From a virus: a DNA stretch of 28,019 bases. The notes below the pieces were generated by a model. It searched no databases, was not told the DNA's origin, and worked only from the letters and a program-made list of their open reading frames with translations. Positions 19,699-26,101 of the stretch are shown one piece after another. Where the stretch lies: positions 1 through 28,019 of the IMG/VR virus record IMGVR_UViG_3300037137_001021. One strand, 5' to 3'. The first letter of the stretch is position 1; each line of letters starts with the position of its first letter. The translations under genes and the position numbers were made by a program.

Positions 19699-20889
19699 AT
19701 GAACCAGCCGAATCCCCAGACCAGCCCCAAGGGCTTGACCACCACCCGCTCGAACGGCGCGCCGCGCGATGCGCAGACCGAGTTTCGTGACGTGCTGATG
19801 AAGATGCGACCGCAGATCGAGGCGGCGCTCCCGCAGGGGCTCGACGCCGGGCGCCTGCTCCGCATCGTGCTCACCACGGTGCGCAAGACGCCCGCGCTCC
19901 TCCAGTGCTCCAGAGAGAGCGTGCTCGCTGGCATCATGCAGGCCGCGCAGCTTGGCCTGGAGCCCGACAGCAACATGGGCCTCGCGTACCTGCTCCCCTA
20001 CGGGCAGCAGTGCCAGCTCATCGTCGGCTGGAAGGGGTACATCGAGCTGGCGCGCCGCTCGGGACTCGTCTCGAACATCACCGCGCACTGCGTGCACTAC
20101 GGTGATTTCTTCGAGTACGAGCTGGGGCTCGACACCAAGCTCCGGCACATTCCCGCCGACGTGCTCGACATGCCGCAGTACGGGCGCGAGCGCGCCATCG
20201 CGGAGGGGATGCGTGGCGAGCAGGTCGTGGGCGCGCTGGCCGGTGGGCAGCGCAAGAGCGATCTGATCGCCGCCTACGCTGTCGTCACCATGAAGGATGG
20301 TGAGAAGCAGTTCCGTGTGGTCACCGCGAAGTTCGTGCAGAAGATCCGCGCCATGAGCCGGAGCGGGAACCACCCGTCGTCGCCGTGGGTCGCGTGGGAG
20401 GAGCAAATGTGGGAGAAAACGGCGGTCAAGCAGGTGCTCCGGTTCGTTCCGCTCTCCCCGGAGGACAAGACGATCATCGAGCACGCCGACGCGGGCCGGA
20501 TGCTGGCGGGGATCGCCGACGTGCGGACGCGGGCCGCGCTCGAAGCGGAGCCGCCGCCCCTGGACGTGGAGGCGGAGGTCGCCGCCAACGCTGCCGTGCT
20601 GGACGCAGCGCCCGCCGCCGACGCGGCCGCACCGGTGACGCAGAGCACGCCCGAGACGCCCGCACCCGCCGCACGGCGAGGTCGCCCGCGGCGTTCCGCA
20701 CCGGAGGCGGCACCGCCCGAGAGCGCTATCTCCGCGCCGCCGCCAGTGATGCGGCCCTCGGCCGAGCCCGTCGCGCCGCCACCGGGACCGCCGCCGCCGC
20801 CGCCAGTGGAGCCGCACCAGGAGGGCCTGTTCGGCAACGACGCCACGGACGATCCGGGGCCGGGACCGGACGAGCTGGCGAACGTGTGA
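19699..20889 (+). CDS. recT: RecT single-strand annealing protein
   Basis: 396 residues. RESVLAGIMQAAQLGLEPDS...AYLLPYGQQCQLIVGWKGYIELARRSG (about 70-118) and later KFVQKIRAMSRSG...PWVAWEEQMWEKTAVKQVLRFVP are the RecT core. The protein anneals and pairs strands made by the exonuclease. After about residue 270 comes a long Ala/Pro-rich linker with poly-Pro, then an acidic tail LFGN....DPGPGPDELANV shared with the next gene. The second ATG (19699) is chosen because AGGAGG is ten bases before it and only one base before the first ATG (19690). Confidence 0.93.
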   Translation: MNQPNPQTSPKGLTTTRSNGAPRDAQTEFRDVLMKMRPQIEAALPQGLDAGRLLRIVLTTVRKTPALLQCSRESVLAGIMQAAQLGLEPDSNMGLAYLLPYGQQCQLIVGWKGYIELARRSGLVSNITAHCVHYGDFFEYELGLDTKLRHIPADVLDMPQYGRERAIAEGMRGEQVVGALAGGQRKSDLIAAYAVVTMKDGEKQFRVVTAKFVQKIRAMSRSGNHPSSPWVAWEEQMWEKTAVKQVLRFVPLSPEDKTIIEHADAGRMLAGIADVRTRAALEAEPPPLDVEAEVAANAAVLDAAPAADAAAPVTQSTPETPAPAARRGRPRRSAPEAAPPESAISAPPPVMRPSAEPVAPPPGPPPPPPVEPHQEGLFGNDATDDPGPGPDELANV

Positions 20890-20895
20890 TCGCCG

Positions 20896-20927
20896 CCCGG
20901 CGGGGGCTCCCGACCGCCCCCGCCGGG
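20896..20927 (+). promoter_or_regulatory. Perfect 11-bp hairpin touching the next ribosome site
   Basis: Arms at 20896-20906 and 20917-20927 are fully complementary (all G/C) around a 10-base loop. The 3' arm runs into the GGGGAG ribosome site of the nuclease gene. It could limit translation, stop exonucleases or slow transcription. There is no U-run. Confidence 0.6.
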
Positions 20928-20937
20928 GAGTCACACC

Positions 20938-21561
20938 ATGGCCTGGCCCACTGTGCCCCTCACCGAGGCGATGCTGCGCGCCGCGGACGAGTACGATCGT
21001 GCGGTCCACGCAAACGCGAACATTCGCAACACCCCGAACTACACGAGCCTGATGGCGGAAGGGCGATTCCGCATCGGGCACCTCGGGGAAAACGCGCTCG
21101 CTTCACTGCTCGCCTCGCTGCGCCTGCGGTACGAGTGGGCGCCGCGCTCCGACGGCCGCCCAGACGGCCAGGACGTGCTCGTGTACCACCGCGGGGTCGC
21201 CTACCCGTGCGAGGTGAAAACCTGCTCGCAGCCGCACCACCGCCACGTCATGCAGCCCCTCGACCAGGGGCGGCACCGTGGCGACCGCGGCCTCATCGTG
21301 GCCGTGCGTCTCAATGAGGAAGCCGGCTACGCCGAGCTGCCGGGCTACGTGAAGTACCGCCGCTTTCTGGAGGCGCCCGTGGTGTACCCGCCTGTGCAGA
21401 GGGTTCGGGTTCCGACGCGCTTGGTGCGACTCGACGCGCTCACGCCGCTGGCGGAGCTGACACGTCACCTCGACCCGGTTGAACCGCGCCGCGATGGCGT
21501 GTTCGGCAACGGGGACTGCGAGGATCCGGGGCCCGGACCGGACGAGCTGGACAACGTGTGA
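20938..21561 (+). CDS. Putative PD-(D/E)XK nuclease with RecT-like tail
   Basis: 207 residues. FRIGHLGENALASLL (E51), GRPDGQDVLVYHRG (D79) and AYPCEVKTC (E92, K94) fit a PD-(D/E)XK nuclease core: helix with Glu, beta-strand Asp, then E-x-K. The order resembles Holliday-junction resolvases and restriction-like nucleases, but the subfamily is not clear. The last 20 residues repeat the RecT tail pattern. It follows recT and probably takes part in recombination or genome processing. GGGGAG lies before the ATG. Confidence 0.65.
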   Translation: MAWPTVPLTEAMLRAADEYDRAVHANANIRNTPNYTSLMAEGRFRIGHLGENALASLLASLRLRYEWAPRSDGRPDGQDVLVYHRGVAYPCEVKTCSQPHHRHVMQPLDQGRHRGDRGLIVAVRLNEEAGYAELPGYVKYRRFLEAPVVYPPVQRVRVPTRLVRLDALTPLAELTRHLDPVEPRRDGVFGNGDCEDPGPGPDELDNV

Positions 21562-21569
21562 TCGCTCAG

Positions 21570-21602
21570 GTCTGCCGGTGGCACTTGACGCCATCGGCAG
21601 AC
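21570..21602 (+). terminator. Hairpin after nuclease gene
   Basis: A 12-base stem (21570-21581 with 21591-21602; one G-U pair) with a 9-base loop, eight bases after the stop codon. No U-run follows. The loop contains TTGACG, and ATAACG lies 17 bases later, so the site could also be a promoter in which the hairpin hides the -35 box. Confidence 0.5.
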
Positions 21603-21654
21603 ATGGCATAACGCGGCCAAGCCGCGATTCGGTATGTGCGGGCGAACGTGCTGC

Positions 21655-21867
21655 CTGCAAAGCCACCGCGACGGCTGCAAGGGCGCGGCGTGGAGTTCAG
21701 GACCTTCTCCCCGCGCGTCTGCGAACCCTGCAAAGCCACCGCGACGGCTGCAAGGGCGCGGCGGTCATCGGCAAGGACCTGCAAAGCCACCGCGACGGCT
21801 ACTGGGCGCGGCTTCCACGGAGCGGCATCGACTGCAAAGCCACCGCGACGGCTGCAAGGGGCGCGGC
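21655..21867. repeat. Direct-repeat array B (four copies)
   Basis: The gap 21562-22190 contains no convincing gene. It contains four copies of a 22-base core (CTGCAAAGCC then ACCGCGACGGCT) at 21655, 21728, 21779 and 21832. Copies 1, 2 and 4 extend into GCAAGGGCGCGG; copy 3 differs there. Start spacing is 73, 51 and 53 bases, close to 7, 5 and 5 DNA turns, which would place protein sites on one face. Candidate iteron-type origin or operator cluster; a T-rich run (about 21990-22001) lies downstream. Confidence 0.85.
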
Positions 21868-22091
21868 AGGACCTGGCTGAACGCCAGGATCTGACGTGGT
21901 TTCCGCGTGCCACACCACGGCGCCGCGCGTTTCCCGCCCCCCGCAAATGCCCGCTCGGATCGCAACACGGATAACGCTCCGTCACGCTGATTTTTTCTTT
22001 GCGTGCCCATCGCGCTCGCATTCCGTCGCGGCAGCGCGCACTTGCACGGGATCGCTCAGGTGGGCTCGCACCGTGGGCCCGAAGATCGCCG

Positions 22092-22124
22092 TTGACGATG
22101 CTACTCGCGTTTTAGTAGCGATAT
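22092..22124 (+). promoter_or_regulatory. Promoter and inverted-repeat operator of replication block
   Basis: TTGACG (22092-22097), then TAGCGA (22116-22121) 18 bases later. Between them lies an inverted repeat GCTACT-N8-AGTAGC (22100-22119) covering the spacer and the front of the -10 box. This layout fits a repressor site; the ribbon-helix-helix protein encoded 70 bases downstream is an obvious candidate to bind it. Confidence 0.45.
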
Positions 22125-22136
22125 AGACCCTGCGCG

Positions 22137-22158
22137 GGCCGTCGGTGATGCGACGGCC
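22137..22158 (+). promoter_or_regulatory. Leader hairpin before regulator gene
   Basis: Perfect 8-base stem (22137-22144 with 22151-22158) around GTGATG, with further CGCG pairing outside. It lies in the leader about 30 bases before the regulator ATG. It may act as attenuator, protein site or RNA stabiliser. Confidence 0.5.
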
Positions 22159-22190
22159 TGGCGCGGGTGACTCGCACCGGGGAAGGCAAC

Positions 22191-22376
22191 ATGATGCCGA
22201 CGACGAAGAAGAAACCGCCCGACAAATACCACTTGATGGTCATTCTCGACGAGGAGGACCGCCGCGCGCTGGAGGATGCCGCGGAAATCGAGAAGCTCTA
22301 CAAGGCCGACACGATTCGCCGCGCGATTCGCGCCTACGCACGCAAGCTCCGCGCTCAAGTCGCCGCTGCCGGCTGA
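22191..22376 (+). CDS. Ribbon-helix-helix regulator
   Basis: 61 residues. A basic start (PTTKKKPPDK) is followed by a strand (YHLMVILDEED), helix (RRALEDAAEIEKLYKA) and helix (DTIRRAIRAYARKLRAQ), the Arc/CopG RHH layout. Such dimers bind short inverted repeats. It should bind DNA, possibly the inverted repeat at 22100-22119 to control its own operon. GGGGAAGG lies five bases before the first of two adjacent ATGs. Confidence 0.7.
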   Translation: MMPTTKKKPPDKYHLMVILDEEDRRALEDAAEIEKLYKADTIRRAIRAYARKLRAQVAAAG

Positions 22377-22394
22377 ACCGAAGGGGGGCTCTCC

Positions 22395-22466
22395 GTGAAC
22401 AGCGGCAAAGGTCGTGCTGTCTCTGCTGTCGTCGTCTCCGCGCTCACGCGCCGGGGGCACGTCTGA
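22395..22466 (+). CDS. Possible 23-codon ORF with strong ribosome site
   Basis: GTG at 22395 preceded by AAGGGGGG at a good distance. Frame VNSGKGRAVSAVVVSALTRR, then GHV and TGA directly abutting the organizer ATG. May be a leader peptide coupling translation to the organizer. Coding status is unproven. Confidence 0.35.
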   Translation: MNSGKGRAVSAVVVSALTRRGHV

Positions 22467-23336
22467 ATGGCTTGGCTCATCGACCCGCGCAAGTGGGACG
22501 ACCCATGGTACCGCTCGCTGCCGAGCGACGCGCGCGAGGTGTTTTCGTTCTGCCTGTTCGGGAACGTCCGAACGTCCATCCCCGGCCTGGTCAAGGGGGT
22601 GAGTGTCGTCGCGCTTTCCGACGGGCTGGCGTTCACGGTCGAGCAGACCGAGCACGCCTTGAACCGGGCGCTCATGCCGGACGACGCCGGCAAGGCGCAC
22701 CTGTACTTCGATGCCACTGCCCGGGTCATCCGGGTGCCGAACGCCCCGAAATACAACAAGTGCACGAACCCGAACCAGCTAGTCGGCTGGTTCCGAGCCT
22801 GGCGGGACGTGCCCGAGTGCGCCCTGAAGGCCGCCCACCTGGAAACCGTCCCGGCCGGGGTGAACCTGGCAAACGCGGAAATGCTCAGAGCTTGGAACCG
22901 AACCTTCGGGCCGGTCATCGCGGCGAGGCAAAATGGCGTGGCTTTGAGCAGCTATGCCGACCTGGACTCACCTCGGCACCACCCACAGCTTACCCTTCAA
23001 GGCTTTGGCAAGGCTTCCGAAAGCCTTCCTCTCTCAGAGAGAGAATCGGGATCGGGATCGGGATCTGGATCTAAGGCTTTGGCAAGCCTTTCGGAAGCCT
23101 CTCCCGATTCAGGAAATTCCAGACGCAGAGGAAACCTTACAGTCGTGAAGGAAAGTGGAGGCCAGCATGGAGCGAGTGGGAGCGATGGGGGTGTTGGACC
23201 CCGAGAAAATCCTGACGGGGCGGGAGGCCGACCGGGAGGCCCTACGAACGGCGGCGCGGGAGGCCGGGGGACCGGCGGAGCACCTGCGGGCGGTGCACCC
23301 AAGGCTCGGCGCAAGCTGCCCCCCGGGCTGGAGTGA
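22467..23336 (+). CDS. Replisome-organizer-like replication protein
   Basis: 289 residues as read. The N-terminal 150 residues (MAWLIDPRKWDDPWYRSLPSDAREVFSFCLFGN...SIPGLVKG...HLYFDATARVIRVPNAPKYNKCTNPNQLVGWFRAW) resemble winged-helix phage replication initiators with a V-P-N-A-P-K-Y-N...P-N...W pattern. The rest is low complexity: repeated AAGGCTT-type DNA, a (TCGGGA) hexamer run giving SGSGSGS, then a Gly-rich tail. It should bind the origin and bring in the ATPase and helicase encoded next. The last 170 bases overlap the ATPase gene in another frame; the true end is uncertain. Confidence 0.7.
   Translation: MAWLIDPRKWDDPWYRSLPSDAREVFSFCLFGNVRTSIPGLVKGVSVVALSDGLAFTVEQTEHALNRALMPDDAGKAHLYFDATARVIRVPNAPKYNKCTNPNQLVGWFRAWRDVPECALKAAHLETVPAGVNLANAEMLRAWNRTFGPVIAARQNGVALSSYADLDSPRHHPQLTLQGFGKASESLPLSERESGSGSGSGSKALASLSEASPDSGNSRRRGNLTVVKESGGQHGASGSDGGVGPRENPDGAGGRPGGPTNGGAGGRGTGGAPAGGAPKARRKLPPGLE
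22999..23101. repeat. Half-site cluster in organizer gene (origin candidate)
   Basis: Two 28-base near-repeats (22999-23026 and 23073-23100, 25 of 28 identical) made of AAGGCTT/AAGCCTT half-sites at 22999, 23010, 23021, 23073, 23084 and 23095 (the last 6 of 7). Between them lies a run of TCGGGA hexamers (about 23046-23071). Inverted half-sites inside the initiator gene recall the lambda origin inside O. Confidence 0.7.
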
Positions 23337-24066
23337 GTCGGCCCTGGTGGCCGAGACGACGGACTGGTACTCGGACTGCGAGGCAAGGCTCGGCATGTGC
23401 GCGGTGTGCCCCCCGGCCGGCGCTGCCTGCGCCCGAGCGACTTCGATCCTGCCCCCCGGCCAGCTCCCGGTCTGGCAGGGGGACCGCGTCGTCGGCGCCC
23501 GCTGCGAGCGGTACCGCGAGTGGCGGCTCTGCCAGCGGCTCGCGGTGAGTGACGTACCGGAGCGCTACCGGAGCGCCACGCTGAGCGCGTTCAACACCGA
23601 AACCGACGCGCAGCAGACGGCGTTCGACGCGGTGGCTGGATTCTTCGCGGCGGTGCGCGCCGGCACCGACCCGTGGCTCGTGCTCTGCGGGCCACGCGCG
23701 AGCGGCAAGACGCACCTTGCGTGCGCGGTGCTGCGAAGCCTTCCCCGCACCATGCCGCAGAAACGCTTCTGGTACTCCGACATGAACGAGCTGCGGGTCG
23801 CGATGAAGGGTTACAAGTTCGACTCGGACGACGAGGATCCAACCGACCGACTGCGCAGCACCGACGTGCTTGTGTTCGACAACCTGGACACGGGCAAGCT
23901 CGCGAAAGAGGCGTGGTTGAAAGAGCGGGTGGAGGACGTGCTTTACCAGCGATGGAACCGGCAGCGTGCGACGTTGATCACCACGCACGGGACGCTCGAC
24001 GATCTGGTCGAGGCGTTCAGCACGGTCACCACGCTCAAGGAAGCGCCGTCATGCAGCCTGGAGTGA
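23167..24066 (+). CDS. DnaC-like AAA+ helicase-loader ATPase
   Basis: 299 residues. A Cys-rich N-terminal part (C71, C78, C81, C88, C113, C122) is followed by an AAA+ core: Walker A GPRASGKT (about 175-182), Walker B DVLVFDNL (233-240) and sensor-like TLITTHGTLDDL (269-280). It should load the DnaB helicase encoded next. It ends soon after sensor I, without the usual S-R-L/arginine-finger region. The start at 23167 is chosen because GGAGG lies five bases before it and codon usage supports this frame through the overlap with the organizer; a GTG at 23347 is the alternative. Confidence 0.8.
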   Translation: MERVGAMGVLDPEKILTGREADREALRTAAREAGGPAEHLRAVHPRLGASCPPGWSESALVAETTDWYSDCEARLGMCAVCPPAGAACARATSILPPGQLPVWQGDRVVGARCERYREWRLCQRLAVSDVPERYRSATLSAFNTETDAQQTAFDAVAGFFAAVRAGTDPWLVLCGPRASGKTHLACAVLRSLPRTMPQKRFWYSDMNELRVAMKGYKFDSDDEDPTDRLRSTDVLVFDNLDTGKLAKEAWLKERVEDVLYQRWNRQRATLITTHGTLDDLVEAFSTVTTLKEAPSCSLE

Positions 24067-25499
24067 AAAGCACTGCACCCGTGCAACCGCTCCGTCCGTC
24101 GCCCGGCAGGGTACCGCCGCACAACCTGGACGCCGAGGCGGCGGTGCTGAGCACGGTGCTGCTGAAGCCGGACGAGTACGACGTGGTCGCTGGCATCATC
24201 CAGGTCCCGCACTTCTACTCCGATGCGAACCGACGGATCTTCGAGGCGGTCGCGGCACTCCACGAGGCGAGCCAGCCGGTGGACACGGTCACCGTTGCGA
24301 CGTGGCTACAGGCGCATGGCCGGCTCGCGCAGGTCGGCGGCCCCCCGTACCTCGCGCTGATCATGGACTCGGTGCCCGCCGTCGCGAACGTCACGGCGTA
24401 CGCCGAAATCGTCCGCGACGCCTGGCAGAAGCGGCAGCTTATCGCGCAGTGCCAGACGTTCGCCGCGGAGGCGTACGACACGCCGACTCCCGCTCGTGAG
24501 CTGGTGCAGAACGCCGAGGCGTCGCTCGCGGAGCTGGGGTCGAGTGGATCGGTGACCGCGTTCGCGCGCGTCGGCGACGTAGTGGCCACTGAGGTGGCCA
24601 GGATGGAGGAAGCGAAGCGGCTGGGCCTCACCGGCTTCGGGCTCACGACGGGATTCCATCGGCTGGACGAAAAGACGGCGGGCTTGCACAAGGGTGATCT
24701 GACCATCATCGCGGCCAGGCCAGGCCACGGTAAGAGCAGCCTCGTGATGAACATTGCCGCCGCCGTCGCGCGGCCCTGCACCGACGGCGTCGGGGTGTTC
24801 TCTCTCGAAATGCCGAAGGAGCAGATCGCGATGCGCCTCGCGTGTGCGGAGCGCGGGATCGACACGGCGCTCGTGCGGCGCAACGCGATGAAGGACGAGC
24901 AGTGGGCGGAGCTACGGCAGGCGGCGCTCGACGTGGCGTCGATGCCGCTCTGGATCGATGACACGGCTGGCCTGTCGCTCATGGAGCTGCGGGCGCGAGC
25001 GCGGAAGCTGCAACGCGACGTTGCGGCGGAGCGCATGGGGGTGCCGTGCAAGCGGCTCGGTCTGATCTGTGTGGACTACTTGCAGCTCATGCGCGGCAAC
25101 CGTGAGCGGGGTGACTCGCGCGAGCAGGAAATCGGATCCATCACGCGCGGCCTGAAGCAGTTAGCGAAAGACTTGCAGGTCCCCGTTATCGCACTCTCGC
25201 AGTTGAACCGCGACACGGAGAAGCACGGCAAGGATCACCGGCCGAAGCTCTCGTCGCTTCGCGAGTCGGGCAACATCGAGCAGGACGCCGACAGCGTCTG
25301 GTTCATCTACCGGCCGGACATGTACGACACGGAAGTGGCGACCGGGAACGCGGAGCTGATCATCGGCAAGCAGCGCAACGGCCCCCTCGACACGATCGAA
25401 ATGCAGTTCCGTGGCTCGACGATGCGGTTCTACGAGCGCGTCGGGGGCGTGGACGTGGACCAGTTCGACGATGTTGCCGAAGCGCTCGGCGCGGTGTAG
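24051..25499 (+). CDS. dnaB: Replicative DNA helicase DnaB
   Basis: 482 residues, normal DnaB length. N-terminal VPPHNLDAEAAVLSTVL; helicase core with Walker A ARPGHGKSS (222-230), SLEMPKEQIAMRL (H1a/DnaB motif 2), Walker B LICVDYLQLM (338-347), ALSQLNRDTEKH (381-392), KLSSLRESGNIEQDAD (399-414) and IIGKQRNGP (437-445). Unwinds the parental strands at the replication fork as a hexamer. The ATG overlaps the ATPase gene by 16 bases, with AAGGAAG upstream, so loader and helicase are co-translated. No intein or insertion is seen. Confidence 0.96.
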   Translation: MQPGVKSTAPVQPLRPSPGRVPPHNLDAEAAVLSTVLLKPDEYDVVAGIIQVPHFYSDANRRIFEAVAALHEASQPVDTVTVATWLQAHGRLAQVGGPPYLALIMDSVPAVANVTAYAEIVRDAWQKRQLIAQCQTFAAEAYDTPTPARELVQNAEASLAELGSSGSVTAFARVGDVVATEVARMEEAKRLGLTGFGLTTGFHRLDEKTAGLHKGDLTIIAARPGHGKSSLVMNIAAAVARPCTDGVGVFSLEMPKEQIAMRLACAERGIDTALVRRNAMKDEQWAELRQAALDVASMPLWIDDTAGLSLMELRARARKLQRDVAAERMGVPCKRLGLICVDYLQLMRGNRERGDSREQEIGSITRGLKQLAKDLQVPVIALSQLNRDTEKHGKDHRPKLSSLRESGNIEQDADSVWFIYRPDMYDTEVATGNAELIIGKQRNGPLDTIEMQFRGSTMRFYERVGGVDVDQFDDVAEALGAV

Positions 25500-25540
25500 A
25501 CTGCGGCTCCTCGGCATGGTGACCCCCCTCCTGGGTCAAA

Positions 25541-25593
25541 GCCCGCCCGCGTGTTCCGCTGTTCCCTTTCCGGCGTAGAGCGCGCGGGCGGGC
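25541..25593 (+). terminator. GC-rich inverted repeat after dnaB
   Basis: Arms GCCCGCCCGCG (25541-25551) and CGCGGGCGGGC (25583-25593) pair perfectly around a 31-base loop. It lies 42 bases after the dnaB stop and may help end the replication transcript. Confidence 0.45.
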
Positions 25594-25613
25594 GGGGCGG
25601 GCGGAAGCCCCGC
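25592..25613 (+). terminator. Hairpin followed by T-rich run
   Basis: GCGGGGC (25592-25598) and GCCCCGC (25607-25613) with an 8-base loop, followed by TGCCGATTTCTT. The best rho-independent-like site in the window. It lies directly before the promoter of the lipoprotein gene, separating the two blocks. Confidence 0.55.
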
Positions 25614-25623
25614 TGCCGATTTC

Positions 25624-25662
25624 TTGACGGCCCGCGAGGCGGCTCGTACCGTGCTGGTTGTG
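25624..25662 (+). promoter_or_regulatory. Leaderless promoter of lipoprotein gene
   Basis: TTGACG (25624-25629), 17-base spacer, TACCGT (25647-25652), seven bases to the GTG at 25660. Same geometry as the minus-strand leaderless promoters. No Shine-Dalgarno in between. Confidence 0.6.
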
Positions 25663-26100
25663 CCTCCCCGTTTCCGGCTCACCCTTGCTGCCGCCGTGGC
25701 AGCCGTCGCCCTCTCGGGCTGCGGCGCGACCGCCGAGCAGGTCGCCTTGAACGGCGCGTCGGTCACCGCCAACACGACGCGCCTCGTGGTGCAGACCGCG
25801 GAGACGGGGGCCCTGGCCCTGTACCGCGCGGAGCAGATCGCCGCGGTGGATCTGGTCAAGGCGCAGAACGGCACGCGCGAGCAGGCGGAGGCGGCGGTGC
25901 TCGCCGTCCGCGCGAAGTGGAAGCCGGTGTGGGACGCCATCGACGCCGCGGCGGCCGCGCACACGGCGCTCGTCACCGCGATCGTCGCGTACGATCAGGG
26001 CAAGCAAGTCATCGCCGACGTGACGCGCGCAGCGGTCGCGCTCGCGACGGCGGAGCAGGAAGCAGTCGCCGTCATCGAGCAGGCGAAGGGAGCACGCTGA
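25660..26100 (+). CDS. Lipoprotein
   Basis: 146 residues. The N-terminus PPRFRLTLAAAVAAVALSGC is a lipoprotein signal: two Arg, a hydrophobic core and lipobox LSGC with Cys21. The mature part is Ala/Val-rich and helical (AEQVALNGASVTANTTRLVVQTAETGALALYRAEQIAAVD...). It should be lipid-anchored outside the cytoplasmic membrane. An outer-membrane spanin-like or superinfection-exclusion role is possible. GTG 25660 is preferred over upstream frames because the signal then starts correctly and the promoter is seven bases away. Confidence 0.75.
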   Translation: MPPRFRLTLAAAVAAVALSGCGATAEQVALNGASVTANTTRLVVQTAETGALALYRAEQIAAVDLVKAQNGTREQAEAAVLAVRAKWKPVWDAIDAAAAAHTALVTAIVAYDQGKQVIADVTRAAVALATAEQEAVAVIEQAKGAR

Positions 26101-26101
26101 C

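Noticed and set aside
19345-21081. Long minus-strand frame of 578 residues opposite recT
   Set aside because: Antisense shadow of the exonuclease-RecT-nuclease genes; Arg/Gly/His-rich.
21655-21867. CRISPR array
   Set aside because: Only four units with unequal spacing (73, 51, 53) and short spacers; no cas gene.
21566-22021. Minus-strand frame across the repeat array
   Set aside because: Translation of the DNA repeats (repeated CSRRGGFA-like pieces); no ribosome site and no promoter.
21896-22126. Plus-strand 76-codon frame in the gap
   Set aside because: No ribosome site, skewed composition, and runs across the promoter and operator at 22.1 kb.
25500-25623. tRNA gene after dnaB
   Set aside because: The pairing seen is simple GC hairpins; no cloverleaf, T-loop or anticodon arm can be drawn.
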